Part shown: one piece after another, positions 51,101 to 54,025 of the stretch
Layout: each line of letters opens with the position of its first letter
Numbering within the stretch: the first letter of the stretch is position 1
Source of the DNA: an uncultured Prevotella sp.
Lineage (GTDB): Bacteria > Bacteroidota > Bacteroidia > Bacteroidales > Bacteroidaceae
DNA: 54,025 nt
Reading direction: 5' to 3'
NCBI GenBank assembly: GCA_905234845.1
Contig: CAJOIW010000008.1
Span: forward strand, 1-54,025
Position numbers and translations under genes: made by a program
Notes under the pieces: generated by a model
The model's database searches: none
Told to the model about the DNA's origin: nothing
What the model saw: the letters and a program-made list of their open reading frames with translations, nothing else

Positions 51101-52305
51101 TTCAGCACCATGTATTTGTAATAAGTGCCCGACTGGACATTATTGTCGCGGTAGCCCTGCAACTGGTTGCCGCCGGCATTGTCGACGCTGCCGCGCTTAC
51201 TCCACGAACCGCTCAGCGGGTCGCCGTTCTTATCGGTCTCCATGCGATAGACGTAGGGCGTACAGTCGAGAATGTTCGTTGCGTCGGAGGGGAAGGCGTT
51301 CCACGAGAGGTCGGCGGCCTTGTCGAACTGCCGGTAATCGGTCGTCAGACTATTTGGCACTGGTACCACTTTGAAAACATTGCTGGTGTTATAAGTATTG
51401 GTGGTTTTCCAATAATAGTTCCTGCTGTCTTTCAGTCCGTCGGTGGCCTCTACCCTCAAGTCAATTTGCTTGGGGTTGCCCACGTTCTCGGGAATGCTGA
51501 GGTCGTAGCTCTTCTTGTTTCCCTTCACGCAGGCGAGGGTCTCGGTCTGTGTCACCTTGCTGTTGTTCTGACAGGTGTAGGTGAACGTAGCCTTGTAGGT
51601 GCCCTCGTGAATGTGGATGTCGCTCAGCTTGCTGTCGACATCGTTGGGCAGTGCCGGTACGGTGAATCTGATTTTGTCGGGACCCGTCCGCTCACACTGG
51701 TAATCCTTGGTGTTGAAGTGCGACAGTCCCAGCGTATTCGACAACGAGGCCGATCCCAGCGTCATCGTGTATTCACCACCATTGTTATGGGTGTACTGGT
51801 AATAGAACGTCCACGTCTGGCCTGCCATTGACGCAGGATAGTAGAACTCGACGGCCGCTGTCAGGTAATGGTTGTCGCTGCCCCATTTCTGCAACAGGAA
51901 ATCCTTGCCGCCAAAACCTATCTGCTGTTCCTGTGTGCCATAGCCGTTGGAAAACCATGCCCGCGACTCACCGATACAATAACGCGCATTGACCTTGCCA
52001 AAAGCGTTCTCGTCGCTGCCCTCCTCTATATAGCAAAGGTCTAACAGCCACATCGTCTGACCGCTTGAGTTCTTCGCATAGATTCCACCCGACTTAGCGT
52101 AGGTGTTGCCATTGTCAAGGTCGCAGAGAAACACATTGAGCGTCACGTGGTTATCGTGATTGCTCATGTAGAACTTGTCGGCTCGCTTCATCCAGTCGGC
52201 AGCCTGCATGGCCGTGAACTGTGCGAACAAAAGCATCAGCATCAGGAACAAACGGCCTACCGCATTCCTGTTTAACGTCAACGTCAATAAATGGTCTCTT
52301 CTCAT
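42130..52305 (-). CDS. Giant secreted multidomain protein with LamG-like domains
   Basis: 3391 residues. A signal peptide (LFLMLMLLFAQFTAMQAAD) is followed by a beta-rich N-terminus, then Fn3-like segments to about 680. A LamG/concanavalin-like domain follows at about 715-950. Carboxypeptidase-regulatory-like beta-sandwiches lie near 1125 (FPVRGKVTYLNTNIPVDSVQ) and 1210. A long unassigned middle follows. Two more LamG-like domains lie at about 2335-2470 and 2518-2695 (GLVGYWRMDEGHG, GLVGYFPMEE). The last residues WYTLQGYKMTRKPTHQGVYI then HNGRKVVIK form the C-terminal module shared with neighbours. Likely a surface adhesin or glycan-binding protein exported through the outer membrane. It follows the 67-residue gene by 70 nt and is last in its operon. 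The frame is open throughout. Confidence 0.85.
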   Translation of the reverse strand: MRRDHLLTLTLNRNAVGRLFLMLMLLFAQFTAMQAADWMKRADKFYMSNHDNHVTLNVFLCDLDNGNTYAKSGGIYAKNSSGQTMWLLDLCYIEEGSDENAFGKVNARYCIGESRAWFSNGYGTQEQQIGFGGKDFLLQKWGSDNHYLTAAVEFYYPASMAGQTWTFYYQYTHNNGGEYTMTLGSASLSNTLGLSHFNTKDYQCERTGPDKIRFTVPALPNDVDSKLSDIHIHEGTYKATFTYTCQNNSKVTQTETLACVKGNKKSYDLSIPENVGNPKQIDLRVEATDGLKDSRNYYWKTTNTYNTSNVFKVVPVPNSLTTDYRQFDKAADLSWNAFPSDATNILDCTPYVYRMETDKNGDPLSGSWSKRGSVDNAGGNQLQGYRDNNVQSGTYYKYMVLNVPTSWIDNGIASASLNSPTSQLIGQLGSVESGVLQTKATLSIYNLRQDTTVTDKVRLTWQYTRVPATASTVTFTVLRRTSDDAEWSDYGNVAGDTEPRAGTELSFVDTDLPSVSTRYQYMIRLTLNNDNFDSDPIYAGLLGGSMVKSFEATKGTHDATVRLSWNAKQVGTDPTTYVVSRRYVGSNGDFIKINTTSGTAALYTYEDNTVQSGYYYEYRIEAFNGSLPQNALTDVGFCQARGVISGRVTFGTGSAVEDVRLTLRATGASDDNVVKGYSQHLDGASTGIAWKADSVETAKVFGADKDYTIQFFVRPDADLHPYAVIGEIPGMGRLLVGDKKGDGYKLLVERYADVAKAENQFTNYWDIQCIFEDLTAKDNGEAAYYNEEFSTWMYTTDTEYFAKGDAFEDNGYQRLYAGWYQNTSRNIWFQVYGKALPIAEQVVSLTNYSWQGQLYDTSLTIPAATYSLLTLQHSNQAYTLSVDDRQAALPQTATSTRQHSLSESNVEKLSADYHLRGDNCLYKVSGTTDELMVRGYSEAYNTAYDLSKWFPNIAMTVSRPAVFPRTFAVGGGEGLEEDEAFGGDLTEVRVWSHALSEKERKAYYDRMLNGRETGLAIYWPMDEGLNRYVFDASYANDMPNGRHATVGNNISVSTIIPADNQLSRYAVTDANGEYIIRGIPFVGSGSSYAILPTRGIHDFSPISRNGFIGNGSLILNGYDFTDVSSFPVRGKVTYLNTNIPVDSVQFMIDGSLLQSKEGVRSDANGEFEISVPIGNHRIECYMNGHKFTSFPLDGSTYDFKRAETVNFVDSTLVNVTGRINGGFSDRDEPLGFRRSVNRLGKATIKLSLGREAQCSFNYIVDSHGDGKFGTTDIPVASATDSIQSTAYRAGGEHDETYFIYITTDEKTGEFSAMLPPLKYKVESIKFEGGTDYDDLPIFAQNLPIIDASNTIEEKMRNDSLSVEGVGTLKYKYCAKMIRQYRSNPTISVAQTDLRTGIFGEQTIEISNADFTTEAVEIVRITDNDYTYHFGHPIFLQDKAYTLGIDVSENYKNLDTGETFKEIPKDAVVNIANDASSTTTVYGEDGTVNGEEVKMGQAYETHTVEVTPDKDGHVEYQFVAGAPNFAEGYIHNMSIGTTIDGRTTMWQAPDSQTEALDLIVLGSIGSGTNFVTRGPYAVDMVLRRPPGSTSVASLTNKTIRSYSHTVLDTDGGGDGGGGYISETPTWEIESGTVMGIALLTKSKFKIVVNQKLSSMDKWSDTDIATNDTTYTVTDAMSTPSAMVIDLETKTYKPEGGDTYIGRSTNLLFSKGRILGIYKQDDGSYKIDQKEGITVGQEFGTEFVFPQAYIENTLIPNWEAIIKSKLVEGHISGDHWDINNTPKVPGKVMYYTKYNPGDPEFGKANGDKKFWTQSQIKTANGCPSYKAVNGTDDPNVQDEVQDAINQIALWRARIADNEKDKLDAFEDAATLIDNYSIASGTKVGQTTETSIKRSTSHKHETSYTFNGDFNFGEMLNDAGAYATISVTDFDNHSTTHADGNTISNSVAWTMSDGDQRTALTVDVYRSPSGWGPIFRTRGGQTVNPYEGASYTKYYQEGTLLNEATMKIENPQLTVKGSTELTNIPTGGEARFVLQLYNNSETNSLCNYILETKDASNPNGAVLMMDGAILSNGRDGRSFKLKGNETVEKLLVVKQGDRSITDYDNIKLVLKSEKDASVESEPVLLHVQFVPASAHVDLEVDHTILNKAFRDDNDGITATMKNLDRLDDGLQGIRLRYRRKGTDTWNVIKQWTTLASLLGEGYEAMPDSSSFAAKVTFLDDGLYELQAQTFGKYGNDDVTYESNIVEVTQDTHGPKILGMPSPENGQITYLNRNNMHIRFNESLNGNTLSKSDNFRIEGGMNNVVSGGAYPDVAVQLNGERIETEALYDLVSGDYAFDLWLYRQGDGTIISLGTDNNLLSLSTHDDGQLQARIGTEEDVFDTGAVLPAEKWTYIALNYKRRGSGDSQNRITMLFASADDTEPHYVGKNMPANDLTGHGQLAIGGDGLQGMIAEMTIWNSDITATELYEKRKMSKATHTPGLVGYWRMDEGHGKKITDRARSRHLYMPSESWYINNENRAAHIDALHTMPVDIATFNPSKTDNYAIELWFRGSLANNYNRATLFSVLNGIRVGFDNWKMKLQVIGQEVDPDTGTPVATIQQDVELTDKNYLDGAWHHFALNVRRGTSAIAYVDGEAVKVIPENIVPGLSGKHLYIGAQEIIATGEAGEAFTGDIDEVRLWSAALDGQLIANRMYDRLDSSYAGLVGYFPMEEIHRTEQGDVKTDFSTANFGEADSRLKIDAELTQSVNAPALKPGSTRMRLEEFNFTASESEIYFSFPDSSLPLMDNNDFVATVKYIKDEHGNNSETVEWMFHTDFACVGWDNSISVPVHEYYKRWNETGEIYVPVYNKTGQPQTYEISGLPTWMTVDKPVGTVVGDCEYVTFVIRPTVTISKHTEYIYLTDRLGIRRAFRLNLTVLGDDPNWQVNPDLYESNMMITGQVYVDDKISEFTETKIAAFDDMGLCRGVASPHYVDTRDAYYVDMVVYGASATELSTGQRDLTFKMYDASSGKLYPLVNISLPDGTSKTTITYAPDAVLGNYDNPVKFSATEDLQQTVDLPTGWTWMSIYVQPPSTLIADVLPQSKAELKKFRNVKGKTKFASAKTDGSAIIGELTDIVPGSMYKIQVSAISTFNILGKTIDLAATTQTIEPGFNWIGSLSSAVMSPEDAFAGLMPENGDMVKNRRTMAVYRDGIWEGTLKSIVPGEGYIYESKADETKVFNYPLFSAFLLTGTQAKTAIDDDGESPAAHYQPVNDHRFPDNMNIIAVVKKDGRELPDAEVAAFIGDECRGAVTCNSGYYFLTIMGAASADVSTPVELRVFADGHEYIFENAMSFISDAVYGTLEEPYVLDVNATGILVVNGDNADNDGDWYTLQGYKMTRKPTHQGVYIHNGRKVVIK

Positions 52306-52375
52306 AATGGTATTATTTTATTTTTTTATATTCAGACTGATTCAGTGCCTTTTTCAATCGTTCAATCTCTCAGCA

Positions 52376-52579
52376 CTACTCTGTGTCGTCCCAAAGATCT
52401 ATGCTTAAGTCCTCCTCTTCATCATCCGACCAGCCCTTGGCCTGCCCCATGCCGGCGTCCAACTCACCGCTGCCAAGGCCTATCAGACCTTCGTCGTTAC
52501 CATACGTGTTATCAGCTATCAGCGGGGCAAGCCGTACCACAAAAGACTCTGGCGGCAAATATATTCTCTTTGCTCTCAT
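52376..52579 (-). CDS. Small acidic protein of unknown function
   Basis: 67 residues, no signal peptide. The N-terminal half is basic/hydrophobic (MRAKRIYLPPESFVVRLAPL). The second half is Gly/Asp/Glu-rich and ends DDEEEDLSIDLWDDTE. Its ATG overlaps the stop of the upstream gene (ATGA), so translation is probably coupled. The giant gene follows after 70 nt. I recall similar short proteins beside secreted-protein genes in Prevotella but know no function. Confidence 0.7.
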   Translation of the reverse strand: MRAKRIYLPPESFVVRLAPLIADNTYGNDEGLIGLGSGELDAGMGQAKGWSDDEEEDLSIDLWDDTE

Positions 52580-53910
52580 TTGATAATGACTTTTTTCCCG
52601 TTAGTGATATAGATACCCGGTTTTAATTGAGAAGCCCCCTCCGACTCCCCCCACTGGGGGAGAAGCCCCCTCCGACTCCCCCCACTGGGGGAGAGATGGG
52701 AGGTTGAAACCTTGCGTCCTTGCAGGTCGTAGATGGCTCCCTCCCCTTGGGGGAGGGATGGGGAGAGGTTTGAGGGGGTAGGGGTGAGGCTGATTCCCGT
52801 CGGCTCATCGTCAGCAAACATCACTGACAGTTTGGCATTTCCGGTTAATCCCTCCAGTTCGGAGGTCTTTACCTGCAGATAGGCGCGGTTGGCTCCCAAC
52901 GTGCCGCCCGACGTGCGGTAGAATGAGCCATTGTAAAGAATCATGTTGGTATATTCCACGCCACCCTTGGTTTCTGTTCTGCCAATTGTCGTAGGGGTCG
53001 TGACACCCACCAGCATATTTTGGTCGTATCTCCCTAAATCTTGATTATAGCGTGTCGACTCCCTACCTTCCAATTCATCGGGGTCGACACGCTCCAAATC
53101 GCACTGGTTGCTCGTCGATGTTTCATTGTGCATGAGCACACCCTGATTGGGCGTGACGAAGTGGACTCGTTGTATAAATATCCGTTTCTCATTGGTTGTG
53201 ATGTCGGTTTGCACCTCCGTAGGAATATAAAAAAGCAGGTTGGATCCAGTGTCGGTGTCGCGGAAGGTCTGTGTGCCACAAAACGTAGAAAGACTAATCC
53301 CCTCGGGAATGACAAACCGGCCATATACCGTAGCGTTGCCAAACGTCTGATTGCCAACCAATGCCGCCGGCATGATGACCCTCACGCTGTTGGGGAGAAT
53401 CGATTTCATGGTCTCGCTGGTCCATTGCACATTGGGCATGGGATTGTTGGAAATCAATATTTCCGCTAAGTTGTTCCCGGCTCCGAGTCCTGTCAAAAGC
53501 GTCTCCATGTTTGCCACACTCATGCCGCTACCCATATCAATATTTTCCAACGTGCCACTTACACTGGCCAGCGCGTTCTCGTTGCCGTCAATCTCAAACA
53601 CGGGGTTGCCGCCATCGATGACAAGCTCAGACAGGGTAGCGTTGTACATGGGTATCATAGCAAAGGCGTCGCTGGCCACGTTGGTCACCTGTGACGGGAT
53701 AATCAGTGAAGACTCGCTAATAATATGGGCGATACCCGCGAGCGTTACGCCAGTTATGGTCGTTTGCTCAGCGTCTTCAAACTCATACCAGCTATCGACA
53801 TCATCAGCGAGCGCCCGCCCGCTGACAAATGCAAGAAACAGACATACACCTAAAAACATCCTCCCTGTCAGGCAGAAAGAACGCAAGAACGCCAATTTGA
53901 TTTTGTTCAT
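52576..53910 (-). CDS. Secreted protein with LRR/BspA-like features and repeat-invaded C-terminus
   Basis: 444 residues with a signal peptide (FLGVCLFLAFVSGRALA). The first part has short leucine-rich-like turns (SLIIPSQVTNVASDAFAMIP, SELVIDGGNPVFEIDG) as in BspA-type surface proteins. The rest is beta-rich. The C-terminal module IYDLQGRKV ... PGIYITNGKKVIIK is present. Its two halves are separated by about 25 residues, against about 10 in the proteins at 134 and 42130. The extra residues are coded by a 31-bp tandem repeat, and another palindromic element codes the linker before it (SNLSPSLPQGEG). It sits in an operon: 20 nt after an upstream partial gene, overlapping the 67-residue gene downstream. 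Confidence 0.8.
   Translation of the reverse strand: MNKIKLAFLRSFCLTGRMFLGVCLFLAFVSGRALADDVDSWYEFEDAEQTTITGVTLAGIAHIISESSLIIPSQVTNVASDAFAMIPMYNATLSELVIDGGNPVFEIDGNENALASVSGTLENIDMGSGMSVANMETLLTGLGAGNNLAEILISNNPMPNVQWTSETMKSILPNSVRVIMPAALVGNQTFGNATVYGRFVIPEGISLSTFCGTQTFRDTDTGSNLLFYIPTEVQTDITTNEKRIFIQRVHFVTPNQGVLMHNETSTSNQCDLERVDPDELEGRESTRYNQDLGRYDQNMLVGVTTPTTIGRTETKGGVEYTNMILYNGSFYRTSGGTLGANRAYLQVKTSELEGLTGNAKLSVMFADDEPTGISLTPTPSNLSPSLPQGEGAIYDLQGRKVSTSHLSPSGGSRRGLLPQWGESEGASQLKPGIYITNGKKVIIK
52629..52690 (-). repeat. 31-bp GC-rich unit, two tandem copies, in a coding region
   Basis: GAGAAGCCCCCTCCGACTCC starts each copy (52629 and 52660). Each contains the palindrome CCCCCACTGGGGG. Because 31 is not a multiple of 3, the copies are translated in different frames (SPSGGSRRGLL and PQWGESEGASQ). 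Confidence 0.95.
52735..52790 (-). repeat. Palindromic GC-rich element in the linker before the C-terminal module
   Basis: CCCTCCCCTTGGGGGAGGG is a palindrome coding SLPQGEG; adjacent G-runs (ATGGGGAGAGG, GAGGGGGTAGG) extend the element. It ends just before the IYDLQGRKV codons. Confidence 0.7.
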
Positions 53911-53930
53911 CAGTAAGAGTTTTAACGGCT

Positions 53931-54025
53931 CTATGTTGATTTGAGTGGGTAATGGAAAACATCACCACCATTTATATAGTAGACCATATCGATAAAGTTG
54001 TTCACGTTGGCATATCCTCTGGCAC
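53931..54025 (-). CDS. 3' end of an upstream secreted or surface protein gene (partial)
   Basis: The minus strand reads RGYANVNNFIDMVYYINGGD then VFHYPLKST and a TAG stop at 53931. Its 5' part is outside the window. It ends 20 nt before the start of the 444-residue gene, so it is probably the preceding gene of that operon. The product cannot be named from 30 residues. Confidence 0.65.
   Translation of the reverse strand, partial: ARGYANVNNFIDMVYYINGGDVFHYPLKST

Noticed and set aside
1..54025. tRNA, rRNA or known riboswitch
   Set aside because: I looked in the gaps above 100 nt and saw no cloverleaf, rRNA stretch or known riboswitch core. A covariance-model search could still find something weak.

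Overview
The window looks like chromosomal DNA of a Bacteroidales species close to Prevotella/Segatella (Prevotellaceae). This rests on four things. The operon order is Bacteroidales-like. Several promoters match TTTG-N19/20-TAnnTTTG, the Bacteroidetes sigma-A type. There are SusD/SusE, FG-GAP, CotH/LTD and outer-membrane beta-barrel proteins. Several secreted proteins end in the C-terminal module YDLQGR...G(I/V)Y...KK(V/I)V(I/V)(K/R), or in a type IX secretion (T9SS) sorting domain. No rRNA, tRNA, transposase, integrase or CRISPR array was seen.

Layout. (1) 1-11774, minus strand: secreted and outer-membrane proteins, namely a SusD-SusE fusion without a lipobox, an exported ADP-ribosylglycohydrolase with FG-GAP repeats, a 1724-residue CotH/lamin-tail T9SS cargo, and a small exported protein. 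(2) 11775-13112: gene-free, repeat-rich DNA with a 44-bp tandem array lying between a plus-strand promoter and a terminator-like hairpin. (3) 13113-18267: an AT-rich minus-strand operon (UvrD-like helicase, TPR plus S1/cold-shock-like protein, TerB-like protein, small exported protein) that resembles a defence or conflict cassette. (4) 18431-26030: intact polA, then a two-gene outer-membrane cassette, then a decayed second copy of the polA 3' end. (5) 26121-34554: housekeeping genes, with a polyprenyl synthase on plus and ATPase-CYTH, mnmG, apt, uvrC, dtd, mazG-like and deoC on minus. Two parS-like sites flank apt. (6) 35081-41876, plus strand: purB, an RluB-type pseudouridine synthase with a long Gly/Tyr/Gln/Arg-rich N-terminus, asnS and pnp. 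(7) 42130-54025, minus strand: an operon for large secreted proteins (a partial gene, a 444-residue protein, a 67-residue acidic protein and a 3391-residue multidomain protein).

Most unusual features. The last 109 nt of pnp occur a second time, 106 of 109 identical, as the last 35 codons of the ADP-ribosylglycohydrolase gene 38 kb away. The polA 3' end is also duplicated, around a 4.5-kb gene pair. Both duplications stop at the stop codon. Short palindromic repeats sit in frame inside several secreted-protein genes, much as the Rickettsia palindromic elements do. The helicase/TPR-OB/TerB operon is the best candidate for an undescribed system. All calls were made by eye from the sequence; no database search was run.
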